Source: Argyresthia goedartella
Taxonomy: Eukaryota > Arthropoda > Insecta > Lepidoptera > Argyresthiidae
Length of the DNA: 64,000 nt
Reading direction: 5' to 3'
Assembly: GCA_949825045.1 (NCBI GenBank)
Contig: OX463818.1
Span: 29,776,906 to 29,840,905 of the forward strand
The notes under the pieces: generated by a model
What the model was told of the DNA's origin: nothing
The model's input: the letters and a program-made list of their open reading frames with translations, nothing else
The model's database searches: none
Made by a program: the position numbers and the translations under genes
Shown here: piece by piece, positions 1 to 11,756 of the stretch
Position numbering within the stretch: the stretch's first letter is position 1
How the letters are laid out: every line of letters starts with the position of its first letter

Positions 1-59
1 AGCCACCGCCTATGCACGGTTACTCCAGCTTGAAGTTCTAACAAGGGCATGATGAACGA

Positions 60-2150
60 TACCTACAATTAAAACAAACTTTATTTACAGAATAATAAGG
101 TATGACTACTTTCATAGTCCCAGCTTACTGCAAAAAACTTAGAGAAAAAAAAATCAAAAAAATCAAAAAGAGTTTATTTCCATAAGAAACACATAGGTAA
201 CATTTGGAGAATGTCAAATCTTAAACTAACACATGTTTAAGGTAAAGGGAAATATAGAACTCAATTTGAATTCAGTCACCTCAATGTTTTAGATGCTGGA
301 GGCAAAGAGGCGACTAGAAACCTCCAGCTTTATACGTTATTTTTTACAAAATTGGAGCAAACACCTTCCCAAGCTTTCTTGTCTTCTACATAATCTGATA
401 TTTTGTAGTAACCTTTTTTACATCAGTGATTTTTAACAACATTTTTAAATTTATTTACAGACAATTCTTGTAACTCAGTCGGTATTTTGTTGTAAAAGCG
501 AATTCATTGCCCTTTAAAAGATACATTAACCTTATGGAGCCTAGTAGTAGGTACAGCTAGTTTATTCCTATTTCTAGTGTTGACATTGTGCCTGTCGCTA
601 TTCTTAGGAAATTTATCAATATTTTTGTGGACGTACATTAGGTTTTCATAAATATACTGACACGGCACTGTCATAATGTTAATTTTCTTAAATTTACAAC
701 GCAGTGACTCTCTGGGACCCACATTGTAGATTGCACGAACAGCCCTCTTTTGCAGCACAAATATTATGTTAATGTCTGCAGCGTTCCCCCACAGCAGTAA
801 GCCGTAAGACATAATGCTATGGAAGTAGCTGAAGTAAACTAGTCTAGCTGTTTCCACGTCCGTAAAAAGACGGATTTTTTTAACTGCATAAACGGCGGAA
901 CTGAGTTTTTTGATAGCTTATCTATGTGTGGGCCCCACTGAAGCTTATTATCTAAGGTGATTCTTAGAAATACCGTGCTATCTACAATTTCTAAATTTTC
1001 ACCTTTAACATTAACATTAGCCGAGACTTGTTTTACATTGGGGAGTATAAACCGAATACATTTAGTTTTCTTATTGTTCAGTAAAAGATTATTAGCACTA
1101 AACCAATTGACTACCTTTGAGATTGCATTATTCACATCGTCAAAGTTCAAACTGCGTCGTTTCATTTTAAACAAAAGTGAAGTGTCATCTGCAAGCAGTA
1201 CAATCTCATGATTATCTCTGACAAGATGTGGCAGGTCATTAATATAAACCAAAAACAGGAATGGCCCGAGTATGGAACCCTGCGGTACACCCATAGTAGC
1301 AACAGACCCTGGAGATCGTTTTCCATTAATGTCAACTCTCTGTATCCTGTTATTTAGATAAGAAGAGAGAAGATCTAAAGAGTTATCCCTAATTCCATAG
1401 TGATGTAATTCCTGATCAATGTCCAATGGTCAACGCAATCAAAAGCCTTAGACAAATCGCAAAATACTCCTAGAGCATCATGCGACTCCTCCCAGGCATC
1501 ATATATATGTGATATTAACTCAATACCGGCATCAGTAGTTGATTTGCCTTGTGTAAAATTGTTTACAGTGGAGCATGTTGTTGGTGTTGAAATGTGTAAG
1601 AAGTTGATTTAAAATTACTTTTTCAAATATTTTACTTAATGTAGGCAATACCGATATCGGTCTGAAGTTAGAAGGGTCAGATGATTTAAACAAAGGTACT
1701 ATTTTACTGTATTTCATTAAATCAGGAAACACGCCAGATTCAATAGATGCATTAAATATGAAAGCTAAATCAAGTGCAATAACATTTATTAGGGGCTTCA
1801 CAACATGAACAGAAATATCCCAGAGGTCTGCAGTTTTCTTAACATTCATTGATTTAAAGGCTTTAATAATATCTTTATAATCTACATAATTAAACGAGAA
1901 TTGATTTTCACATCTAGGTACATAGTCTTTTAGCAAAGATTCAGCGACTACTTTGGAAGAGTCTAAAGACTTTGTAGTAGAGATTGGGATGTCAGTAAAA
2001 TAAATTTCAAACGCTTTAGCTACATCAATATCATTTTTGAAAGTAATATCATTAATTTTTTATTCATATTCATTGTTTTTAATACTGATCTTTCCAGAGA
2101 TATATGCTCTGCCGTAATACAGTATTTTACTAGTACGGAGAGCCTTCACA
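60..2150 (-). mobile_element. Decayed Jockey-type LINE, 5' truncated
   Basis: Remains of a non-LTR retrotransposon. Reading leftwards from about 2150 there is the linker before the RT, the RT palm and the RT thumb, then an untranslated stretch towards position 60. No endonuclease or ORF1 is visible, so the 5' half is missing. The start near 60 is approximate. The RT resembles the copies at 34070-37757 and 57625-58482 in this window but is more diverged. Family assignment rests on RT motifs only. Confidence 0.8.
504..1936 (-). pseudogene. LINE reverse transcriptase, in three frames
   Basis: Three reading frames read in order on the minus strand: 1936-1532 (fingers, with FRPISVLPTLSKIFEKVI), 1426-839 (palm, with GVPQGSILGPFLFL and the catalytic LADDTSLLF) and 857-504 (thumb, with YFHSIMSYGLLLWG and LQKRAVRAIY). 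The catalytic Asp pair is present, but frame breaks near 1530-1430 and near 850 prevent one protein from being made. A working enzyme would copy its own RNA at a nicked chromosomal target. Confidence 0.85.
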
Positions 2151-2173
2151 TGTTTTTTTCAAAAAGCATTTAA

Positions 2174-2403
2174 CAAAAGATTAATAATTCTTAAGCATAC
2201 CCATGTGCCGTGTAACGTATAGTCAAAATAATTTTAGTAGTCTTTGTTTAAAGAAATAAATTTTCATTTTATTTCATTTCATTTCACAGAAACCTCCAAT
2301 AAATAGTCCGTCCAACGGAGCCCTAATTTGAACCCAAAACAATATGGGGTCCAAGAAACAATACATTTTATGTTTCCCTTGTAGCTTAATAATTTTCAGT
2401 ATG
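2174..2403 (+). repeat. Repeat copy A, left part (LINE-like tail)
   Basis: This stretch matches 6678-6905 almost base for base. It begins CAAAAGATTAATAATTCTTA, carries a run of ATTTC units near 2265-2287 like the tail of the LINE ending at 56350, and ends TTTTCAGTAT. The second copy continues directly into sequence that here lies 2.2 kb downstream, at 4598. Confidence 0.8.
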
Positions 2404-2524
2404 TGACGAAACAAACATTAGGTACTAGACTTCCGGCTGCCGAAGCGATCATGCGCAAGTCATCGACGAGAAAGATTATTTATAGTTCTAAGGCTTGTAA
2501 TTTTAGGTTTTGTTTTCGCGCGTC

Positions 2525-2593
2525 CGAATCCGAATACCGCAAAATAAAACCCGCGTTCATGCCGCGAGTTTTATTTTGCGGTATTCGGATTCG
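2525..2593. repeat. 31-bp inverted repeat (hairpin)
   Basis: Arms 2525-2555 and 2563-2593 are reverse complements apart from one mismatch and are separated by 7 nt. The arm starts CGAATCCGAATACCGC. It lies in the 2.2 kb segment that is present in repeat copy A and absent from copy B. No gene is attached to it; a cruciform, a transposon end or a small-RNA source are all possible. Confidence 0.85.
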
Positions 2594-4597
2594 TCAATTT
2601 GATGAGTTTTCAATTAATTCGTACTCGTGATTTACTTTAAATGCATTTTGCGCAGACTTTAAATTACCAGGCTTTCTTTTTCTGATCTTATTCTTGTTTG
2701 TCTTTTCGCTAAATGATTAATTGAGGTTATGTAGGTAGGGAGACTAAACACAATTATTTAGGTTTATGTAACAAAACAAGTATCTGAAATTTGTATGACT
2801 ACAAATAATTACGTTATTTCCTTCTCACTCTTGAAATACCTAAATACTTATAAAACTATCTAACAAACTAAATATCTTTTGACTGTGGCTGTTTTGATCT
2901 TTCTTTTCTTGACCGTATATCATGTTGGTTGGCCTACCTAACTTTACATTAAATGACAAACATATTCTAATTCCATATAGCATGTAGCTTGACGTGGTTA
3001 CTTGGTCATTCACAAAACACACACACATACAAATTTACTCTACAAGAAGCTGACATTACTATAAGAACACTCTACTAGATTCTACACGGCCTAAGGTTTA
3101 TTAGCAGTCATTCTCCCCTTCTGAAACGCCTCCGATTCAGAAGGTCGATCATTCTTACTGCATTGGAATTCGAACGAACTTGTGCTTTCCATTTTCCAAA
3201 GGCTGTCACTGCTTTGAGTACTATCTGGTTCATACCTTTGTCGTAAGCACGTAGTACCTAGACTTCTTCTTACTCATGGACTGGATAACTACTCGCATAT
3301 CCCGATTAAAAGATGGATTTGTACAATTCGGATTGATTTGAAATTGTAGTACAGACCCTGGTCGCATCATTCAGGGACGCTCATCGCCCCTGTTTAGAGT
3401 GAAGTTTACTTCGCTGTAGAATGCCTGTAGATGGCCTGAAATCCGTTAGAATCAAACCTACACACACGCTACATTATCAATCTAGTGACCTAAGTAGTTA
3501 CGCTGAATTTACATGTCTTAAAACTAATTTATGTATAAAATATCTGGATGAACATCCACATGGTTACGGAATAAAACTTAAGAGACGGGTCTCACAAGAT
3601 AACCTCAATACCGAGTAGGTGCAAATTAAAATATCCCGTAACCGATCAACAAACATGTTGGACTGATGGATGAGAGAAATCACAATATCAAATCATATAA
3701 AAAAATATAACTTAAATAGTCTATATGTAGTTGATTGGCAGGGGAACTAACTCGAGAGGGATTTGAGTAGATTCAGACGGTCTCTAGGTGCTGGTGTATT
3801 CAGTTGGCTAATTCCAGGTCTTCAGCAGTCTTAAATAATGCAGTCACGTAGATTGTATATGGGAATATGTGGGAGGAGGATGGCCCCAAAACAGGTGAAA
3901 GATAACGCCAAAAGTGTACTAATGAACACATAGTTAAACCTGTTTTCTTATAAATTTTGTTTACAATTTTGAGTGGTTGTAAGCATCTATTTTATAACAT
4001 TTAAGCTTATTTTGCTTAGCTAAATCTAACTTCGTCTGTATTGGGTCCGTAAAACTCGGTTGACCTCCACTGGTGTTGGGCGGGGTCATGGGGCCCAACC
4101 TTAGGGCCCGTGTCCCTTCTGGCCGTGAGCTCTAGCACAAACCCTCCTTTATAAACACATGTAATCGAAATGTCTTTTAAATGGTTATTTACTTGGAATT
4201 TATTCTAATAAGCTCGGAATCGATGCTTATCAATATTTTTATGTCACTTATATTCATCACTGACTGAGGAACCTCTTGACGATACTGCTTAACCAAAACC
4301 ACTCTAAAAAGAACTTTAGGTTATTACTATCACAACGTCTACAGTCCTACCCATAGACGGTCACCCACTACTTTGGCAAAATCATCTAAATAAGATATTC
4401 GCAATCGTTGGTATTAGAATCTTTCCAATTGGAGAAATATTCCAATAAAAAAATACGTAAGGATTTAATTCCGTCTGACATTAAATCAATGGTTAGTTGG
4501 TTATATCTTTAAATTTACTTTTTCATAGAATCATTCGGGAAACTCGTAGGGTTTATTTATTTTATTTCAAATGCCGAGGGGGGGGATTGTTACAAGT

Positions 4598-4713
4598 ATA
4601 ATATTTATATCTCAACTTATGTCTTATTTACTAATCCCAACATATATAGAACTGCCGTATGTATTCTAGTCAAATCAACACAAACTTGGTTAACCAAGTT
4701 GGTCCACAAATAA
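4598..4713 (+). repeat. Repeat copy A, right part
   Basis: This stretch matches 6906-7035: ATAATATTTATATCTCAACT through to the shared GTTGGTCCACAAATAAA. Copy B has a 9-base insertion (CATTCATAG-like) before the last block. Together with 2174-2403 it forms one unit that is contiguous at 6678-7035. Confidence 0.8.
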
Positions 4714-6641
4714 AATTATCTACAGTTTCTGTTGAACACTGTTCATAAGGTTTCTAAAGTTCACTTATGGTTGAACAATACTAAAATTTCATTCAAAATT
4801 CATATCCTATAAGAACTCCACAATATCGCACTATCAGCTATGTGACCTATCTCTCATAGACACAAATTCATTGTGAGGCAAATCAAAATTCAAAGTTCAA
4901 TGATCTAATTATTGTAGGTACAGGAAATAAGCTCATCAAATAACTTAAAGGTTAACTTTTAAGGGCTTATTTTCTACCTTGTTACATTGTAAATTTACAA
5001 GTAACTACAACAATAACAAATCGTCTTCATCGTCAAGCCTGGTCAAACTACTACGGATTTGGAACTATTTTTACCTGCCTACGAACGTATTTCTGTATTC
5101 TTTTGCCCGACCGTGGACCTTTCAGCCCCCAGAGAGGCAATCAACGTTGAACAGAACTACGCTCTTGCTACCAAATGTTAGAGAACTCCTCAGGACGGGT
5201 GTCCTATGCGGGCCTATAGACATTGGAGATTTATTTTACCGCCATGAGAGTCTCTCTACAACGACGGCCATACACCGTGCTGTTTAAACTCACCTGACGG
5301 ACTCCTCCGCAGTATGACCTGGCTCCTATGCGATGGGGCCAGACGTGTCTGGCAAACTTCTTGCTTAACCGTTCCATGTCAGTCTTGAGGTGACCGTCAG
5401 GTCAAGTGTTTATTCTATCCTTATACTAACTATGCGCGGCTGGTTCCCCGCGAAATACACAATATCACGCCACTATCCATGACTCAACATCCCGGGGTCT
5501 CTGAGGCATTCAATATACAAGGAGTGAAAACCATCTTGCTAGTCCAAAAATATTGTTCAAACAACTTCGGCCGACTCGCGGTGGCGAATTCTCAGCAAGC
5601 AAAACTCGCGGTTGGAAGACGGCTTTGGGTCCAAGCTTTCGCTCAATTTGAAGGAAATTCAAAAATCATCGCGCCTACCGCGCGGCCATATTCACCTGTT
5701 TTTGAGGTTACATATTTTTATTCATCTGTCTGTCAAAGTTAACTGACATTTTCAATCGTTCACAAACCAAAAAATAGGGTGCCTTCTGATATACACTTTT
5801 CGTGACAAAACCGCAAATAGGCCCGTTTCGTTAATAACAATCGTATAAACGTTTCAGTCGTTACTGGTTTTTTAAAGACCATTTTGGTGTACAAAATGTA
5901 TTAAAATAATATTCAACTCATTGGTCTGCCGTACCTATAAAATAACCTTTATTAGACGATTATAGAGGCTGTTACAGAAAGGTGTAGTCATATTTTAAGC
6001 AGTTGCAAGGGACATCATTCTGAGCAACTTTCTCTATAAAACTGATTTGATCAAAGCAACTTTATGTTTCACTTCACGAGGAATGAAAAATAAAGTTGTT
6101 ATGATCAAATCCGAGTCATATGACTTCACCATTATATTACTGTCCATTCTGGTTCCCACACAGGGTATCCATCCTAGCGTAAGGCCAGAAGCAATGTATG
6201 TTCTTGAATGTAATTGTTTATATCATGTTAAATCCTGTATAGTGCTATTATGGTTCACCTCAACATTTGATATACTTGGGTGGCGCTATAGAGAGGTGCA
6301 AGAGATATCCAGCAGCCGAAGGATGCTGGCCAGATGATGAATTAAATTTACCTTTGTCATTCGTGCTTATCAGACCATTTGAGTTCGTCAAACTATTTGA
6401 ATCTGTCGCCAAGGTTTTTTTCCATCTGCTATTGCCAACGTGCCATTTTTTGGTTTTTCTTTTTGGATCTATATGCCGTTGGCGTAGCAATCGCACTACA
6501 TCATTGGCGCCGACGTCATCTGAAGTAAAATGCATTTGATTATTTTAACAGTAAGAAACAGAATCATACATTTAATAAAACGTGCTCTCTAGGGCAATCT
6601 ATATTAGCTATCCTGATTGAGCATGATTTTTTATAGGCTGT

Positions 6642-7053
6642 AGGAGAAATAGTTATCTGAACGTAACGTGAAGCATGTAACAAAAGATTATTAATTCTTA
6701 AGCATACCCATGTGCCGTGTAATGTATTGTCAAAATAATTTTAGTAATCTTTGTTTAAAGAAATAAATTTTCATTTTATTTCATTTCATTTCACAGAACC
6801 CTCCAAAAATAGGCCATCCAACGGAGCCCTAATTTGAACCCAAAACAATATGGGGTTCAGGAAACAATAAAGTTTATGTTTCCCTTGTAGCTCAATTATT
6901 TTCAGTATAATATTTATATCTCAACTTATGTCTTATTTACTAATCCCAATATATATACAACACTGCCGTATGTATTCTAGTCAAATCAACACAAACTTGG
7001 TTAACCTGCATTCATAGTTGGTCCACAAATAAATTCAGATAACTATTTCTCCT
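6642..7053 (+). repeat. Repeat copy B, flanked by a 20-bp inverted repeat
   Basis: Copy B (6678-7035) is the uninterrupted version of the unit split at 2174-2403 and 4598-4713. It is bracketed by a perfect inverted pair, 6642-6661 (AGGAGAAATAGTTATCTGAA) and 7034-7053. Copy A has no such pair at the matching positions. The pair could be terminal repeats of a small element or a target sequence altered during insertion. Confidence 0.7.
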
Positions 7054-8089
7054 ATGCCTCCTACTACCGCGTAGCACGACGAAGCGTCTCCGTTTCAGCT
7101 TGGGCAAAACTTCTTTCATATTTCTGTGCAGCTGTCCTGAGGTTCTCCTCCTCAGGTCGCATTTCCCAACCGATTGACGTGCAATTTTGTGAGCTGGTTC
7201 GATAATTATATACATTTTTGTCAATTAAGTTTTTACAAAGTGATTGGTACTGCAACTTTCATACTCCATGTACGTAACCAGGTGCATTCATGACTTTTTA
7301 AGTATGTGGTATAAAAAGAAAATGCAATCGGGTTTGAAATTTGTTTTATATATATATATGGGTCGGAGGTGTGAGGGGGCAGAAAATTTTAAAAATAACG
7401 CAAATTTCCTGTGTCTTTTAAAGCTCACACAGCCATTACAACAATTTTTAACAAAAAAACGATTTGATCCGACTAACTTTATTATTCCAAGTAATAAGGT
7501 TCCATACTAATTGACGAGGTATGTCGAGGTATAATAAGGTTCCATACTAATCGATCGACTGCTCAGTCCAAAATGTGTTTAAAAATAAAGATGCTCAGAT
7601 CGAATTCGATTCATAGTGAAAGTTGTTCAGGATGACTCCACTAAAATACACCGCACACATCTTTTTATTACACCCTGTTTACGCGAGTTTAGTCTTATCG
7701 TAAATAACCGGACACCCTGTAATTCTGTATTATTTGTTAATAGCCGCTACTGTATAAGAAATATTTTAAACTTTATTGTTTTATTTTACAAGATTTTTTA
7801 TAATAGGTAATGTGATAAATGTTTCAATAAATGGCTTAACTTGGGGGATTGACTATAGAAAACGTATGGTTTCAGATGCTTTTGCTGATTTTTCCTATGC
7901 ATTATAAGTGTATTCAGAGACGAAATAGAAGAACGGTTATATATTGTTTGAATTTCCATTCGCTTATCTCCGCTGAGCAACCTTACCTATAACCCATACG
8001 AATAAAATTGTATACTTCAATACAAATCCAGTGTTCCGTTACACATAACTTCAAACAGTTTATTTTGAGTGATTTCGAAATTGCCATTG
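7054..8089. other. No recognisable gene; two small repeats
   Basis: About 7243-7330 matches, in the same orientation, the middle of the interspersed repeat at 40550-40960 (shared CATGTACGTAACCAGGTGCA). A 20-bp direct repeat, TAATAAGGTTCCATACTAAT, occurs at 7492-7511 and 7532-7551, giving a 40-bp tandem duplication. The remaining short open frames show no family resemblance. Confidence 0.5.
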
Positions 8090-8195
8090 CGATGTAGAAA
8101 CGATTGTCTAAATTTCAATATTCAAAATTACATTAAAAAAAACAAGACTGCGTAGGGATCTTACTCAAAACAGAACTCGCTGTTAATAATGTTGT
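8090..8195 (+). mobile_element. LINE 3' end, first half (split by BEL element)
   Basis: The last ~35 bases (CTCGCTGTTAATAATGTTGT) match the 3' untranslated region of the LINE family seen at 36770, at 46790 and, in reverse, at 57880. The match resumes at 15410 after the BEL element. The upstream limit near 8090 is uncertain. Confidence 0.7.
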
Positions 8196-8630
8196 TGCAT
8201 ACGCGGGCTACATAGGCTTTATAATAAATACTCTTTTAGCCGACATAGGCTGCTTAACTCGTTTCCCATCTCTATTATCATTCATTCGCAAAATTAAAAT
8301 CTTTTCAGTATTTCATCTCGTTCTGACTCTCGAGTCGCGAGCAAGCCTTTCTCAAAATTGTCGCTTAGTGTTCGCACCGCGTTTGCGCATATCTAATTAA
8401 AATCTCGTATTTGTCTTTTTTACCGCTGGATTTCTACTAATTATATGGTGTATACTCATTGGTCATATACAACAACTCACCTAACACAACATTACACTAA
8501 CATAAGTGCCTTCGCTGTGTCGATCCAGTCATCAACCTTTCATAATTTTCATTTTCTTCGATTGATTTCCCTTAATTTCCTATCAAACTATTCTCCGCAT
8601 TGATCTCACAGCCACTAGGCTGCGGGAACA
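8196..8630 (+). repeat. 5' LTR of the BEL/Pao element
   Basis: It starts TGCATACGCGGGCTACATAG and ends GCTGCGGGAACA. The match to 14971-15409 runs along the whole length with scattered substitutions and a 7-base indel near 8216. It would carry the promoter and polyadenylation signals; I cannot place a start site with confidence. Confidence 0.92.
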
Positions 8631-8726
8631 TAGTTTTTTGTGCCTCCTGTGAGGAGCGATTCCTAATTTTCCAATAATCAATTTCGCCACGCGTCGACCC
8701 GTATATCAAATTCACCTGTTCACGTA

Positions 8727-9808
8727 TTGGCGGCGGCTGCGAAGTTACAACGGGAATTATCAATCCAAGAATCTATTTCGCATAGCTGTTTCGCACGAAT
8801 GCAAACGTTTTACAACCAATCTCTAAAGATTTCCGATGTAGAATTTCGTGACGATTTCATCTCTTCCACGGAAACCATCTATGACATATATTCACGATTT
8901 TTAGAATGTGTACGTATGATCAATACAAATTGACAATGATTATCTCCCATCATTTCAACAATGTAATGCGTTCGAGAACTTGTATTGTAGGGTACGTCGT
9001 GTCCGTAATGAATTACTCCGTGTGAGTACCAAGTCTATCGCCGCAAATTATGATCGCGATATTTCTCGGGCATCTCCCAAATTACCGCCTATCAAAATAC
9101 CTGAATTTCACGGCCAAGCTGACCAATGGAATCTGTTCTATGAGACTTTCAGGACCGTGATTCATGTGAATCAAACGTTGAATAATTCAGAACGGCTGTA
9201 CTATCTGCTAAGTAAATTTAAAGGCAACTCTCAGCTAGTGTATTCGGGCATCTCTCCCACAGCTGAAAATTTTGAGTCGATATAATAATAATAATAATAA
9301 TGTCTACCCTCACGCGCCAACGCGCATCAACTTGATTCTTTTGTGGAAAAATATTCCGCGAACGTTTCCCCTATCCATGAATTGAAGTTATCGGATCTTT
9401 CGGACTACATCTTTGTGCATCTGGCACTGAAGGGACTGGATAAAGACACGGCGAAGGCCTTCAAAATGTTTGTCAGAAATAACAATCTACCTACCTACAA
9501 ATCTCTCATCGATTTCACAAAATCTTAAGTGAAAATAATGCACCACATCCTACCTAGCCCTTCAATTGTCAATCCCACCACGTTAAAAGAGTCCACTTCC
9601 GCAAAAAGCGTGAATCACGTCAATGTTCCCCCTAAATTTCTCACACATTCCTCAATGCGAGCAATGAGTTTTCCGACAAACGCACCGGACCGCCCTCGAC
9701 TGTGGTGTCATCGTCGTCGTGCATACTGTGCACGCAGGCTCACAAACATTACGAATGTAAGGGTTCTCTCGATTATTCTACTGAGGAAAGATATCGCTTC
9801 GTAAAACA
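8727..9808 (+). pseudogene. BEL/Pao gag, N-terminal part, broken
   Basis: The capsid region is spread over frames 8727-8933, 8980-9285 and 9343-9528. The segment with LPPIKIPEFHGQ, then W..F...F and YLLSKFKG, matches the DUF1759 gag domain of Pao elements. A trinucleotide run (ATA)n at 9281-9301 introduces the stop after the second piece. From 9702 a new frame carries the first zinc knuckle (CILCTQAHKHYEC), which ends abruptly at 9808 where a solo LTR is inserted. Gag would package the RNA into particles. Confidence 0.85.
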
Positions 9809-10766
9809 TGTAACGTACTACCTCCTTGACCATATTGGCTACTGGCGGATTAGCCAGTTAAAAACTAAAACTATAAAAATTCGGAAATTCGGGTCTGGAA
9901 TCTCGTCTGGCAGCTGATTGTTTTTTTGAGGCAGACATTGTTTGAACTCTGAAACGTGAGGTTGTATATTTTGCATCAATAATTTTTAAGTCACGCCTTT
10001 GTTGCGGCGATGGGCTAGTCCCTTTAATACTGTAATGGAGCTGAATGTTTAGTTGCTGTAAAGTGCAGTAGTTGATGTGAAACTTCCCTACTATCCCCAA
10101 TCCATGGGTAAGCATTGGTTCGTAGTTAGTCTTTCTTATTTTCGTGTATTTTATACTCTCTATGTATTTCCCTTTTCTATACAGTGTCTATTGGACTGCG
10201 GCACTCTTAGATCCTAATTACCCTAGGGCCCTCGTCGGAAGTCTCCGTGTGGGGAGCCGTCGCCTGATAGCTGGGCGCTGTAGCGCTTTTGTATTCCTAT
10301 CATTCACACTGGTCTCTTTCCAGGGTTCCACGCCGAGGAGTAATATCCTCCTGGCGCTAACGGAGCTCTGAATCGGTTCCACGCCGAGGAGTAATATCCT
10401 CCTGGTGCTAACGGAGCTCTGAATCGGTTCCACGCCGAGGAGTAATATCCTCCTGGCGCTAGCGGAGCTCTGAATCGGTTCCACGCCGAGGAGTAATATC
10501 CTCCTGGCGCTAACGGAGCTCTGAATCGGTTCCACGCCGAGGAATAATATCCTCCTGGCGCTACCGCATAATCACTTGTTGACGTCTGGAGAAGTGGACC
10601 AGTTGGATTGAGTCTACCAAGGAGCTGAAGTCTACAAATTCCCGGCGAGTCCCTATCCAGCGTTTCAACTATATCACCAATATTCGACTCACGACCCTGT
10701 GATTAATAAATGTATCTTGAGCCTGCCAATAATCTCTTTTGGTCAGGTTAGAGTCTCACTGTTTCA
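9809..10766 (+). mobile_element. Solo LTR inserted in BEL gag
   Basis: A 958-bp block beginning TGTAACGTAC and ending ACTGTTTCA, flanked by the 4-bp direct repeat AACA (9805-9808 and 10767-10770). TGTAACG is a common gypsy LTR start, and a 4-bp duplication fits gypsy integration. Removing the block and one AACA leaves the zinc-knuckle frame continuous across the site, which strongly supports the boundaries. No internal coding remains, so this is what recombination between two LTRs leaves behind. The strand is inferred from TG...CA only. Confidence 0.85.
10324..10565. repeat. 51-bp tandem repeat (minisatellite), about 4.7 copies
   Basis: Units start at 10324, 10375, 10426, 10477 and 10528 (partial). 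Each begins GGTTCCACGCCGAGGAGTAA, and units differ by one or two bases. Because 51 is a multiple of three, the minus strand stays open across the array as a 17-residue protein repeat, but this lies within the solo LTR and is not evidence of a gene. It probably arose by slippage or unequal exchange inside the LTR. Confidence 0.95.
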
Positions 10767-11744
10767 AACAGAATAATCTCTGTACTAGCTGCCTGAGCTC
10801 GAAACATAGGTGGAGTGCATGCAAAAGTCTCAAAACCTGTATGCATTGTGGACATAGACACCATTCGCTGATTCATATGCATAAAACTAAGCCCCCGGTA
10901 ACGTTATCAAAATCTCCTTATTAAACATCAAAAACAATGTCACCGCGACATCGTCCGTTTTGAAATTATCCGTCTCTCTCTCGCCCGCATCCTCCGATGC
11001 AGCGCCAAAGGTCGCCTCTCTCGCTCCCATACCGCATGATAATGGTGGTGTGTCTTTCTTATCAGCTGAGAACAATAACACGATTAAAATCATATCGTCG
11101 CCGCGCACCGTGCTATTAGGAACCGCGTCAGTCAGTGTTGTCGACCGCCACGGTAACTTGCAAACTTGTCGTTGCATTATCGATCCAGGTTCACCATTTC
11201 ATTACGGCAAGTTGTTGTCAGAAATTGGGCTTGACCGCGACACAATTACTGAGCCAGAAAACTATAGTGAAGGGTTTAGGTGATAATTCTAGCACCGCAA
11301 AGGGTCCGTATCACCATATCATCTCGTATCAAACCGGAAGTATCTTATGATATCAACGCGCTCGTGCTAACTCAGATCACGGAAAAACTGCCAACCGCCC
11401 GAGTGAGCATGTCCTCACTCGCGCACTTAAAGGGTATCCCGCTCGCGGATGAAGGTTTTGGGAACCCGGGTTCGATCAATATATTAATAGGCGCGAAACT
11501 ATTTGTAGATCTATTACTTCCGGGCAAAATTATCGGTTCTCCGAGTGAACCATCCGCTTTCTTGACCACTCTTGATTACGTTCTCATAGGCGAATCTGAC
11601 GCACACCAGGAACCTGAATATTCAGTCGCTACCGGGTCTGAAACTATCCACGACGACTTGTGTAAATTCTTCGAACTCGACGATATAAAAGAGATTCATG
11701 TAATGACTCCAAAAGACCAAGAGTGTGAAAACTTTATCAGCTAA
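10767..11744 (+). pseudogene. BEL/Pao zinc knuckles and A17-type protease
   Basis: From 10771 the gag frame resumes with CTSCLSSKHRWSAC and CMHCGHRHHSLIH, the Cys/His pattern of BEL nucleocapsids. Next is a retropepsin-like domain of peptidase family A17: frame 10960-11283 has VLLGTASVSVVDRHG and then IIDPGSPFH, where the catalytic D-S-G-S is altered to D-P-G-S. A frameshift near 11280 moves the reading to 11280-11744, which includes the NILIGAKLF stretch typical of the protease end. It would cleave the polyprotein; here it is frame-broken and changed beside the catalytic Asp. Confidence 0.85.
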
Positions 11745-11756
11745 CAACAACCCGTG

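Larger units (their letters stand above)
2404..6641. other. No recognisable gene; unassigned repeat DNA
   Basis: Only short open frames occur here (for example 3421-3618, 4979-5287 and 5479-5742 on plus), and none resembles a family I recognise. The segment 2404-4597 starts TGTGACGAAAC and ends in a G-rich run (GAGGGGGGGGA near 4575) followed by TTGTTACAAG. That resembles a polypurine tract next to an LTR start, so part of this may be an LTR-retrotransposon remnant without visible coding sequence. That is a guess. Confidence 0.4.

Noticed and set aside
4593..4985. An LTR from TGTTACAAGT to CTTGTTACA next to a G-rich tract
   Set aside because: No second LTR and no coding region were found, so it is mentioned only as a possibility.
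4979..5742. Two plus-strand frames of 102 and 87 codons as genes
   Set aside because: No family resemblance, no coding-like composition and no neighbouring signals.
10218..10535. Minus-strand 105-codon frame with a 17-residue repeat, as a repeat protein gene
   Set aside because: It is the read-through of a 51-bp minisatellite inside a solo LTR; the open frame follows from the unit length being a multiple of three.
10324..10565. Regular direct repeats as a CRISPR array
   Set aside because: Units are contiguous with no unique spacers, and the setting is a eukaryotic retrotransposon.
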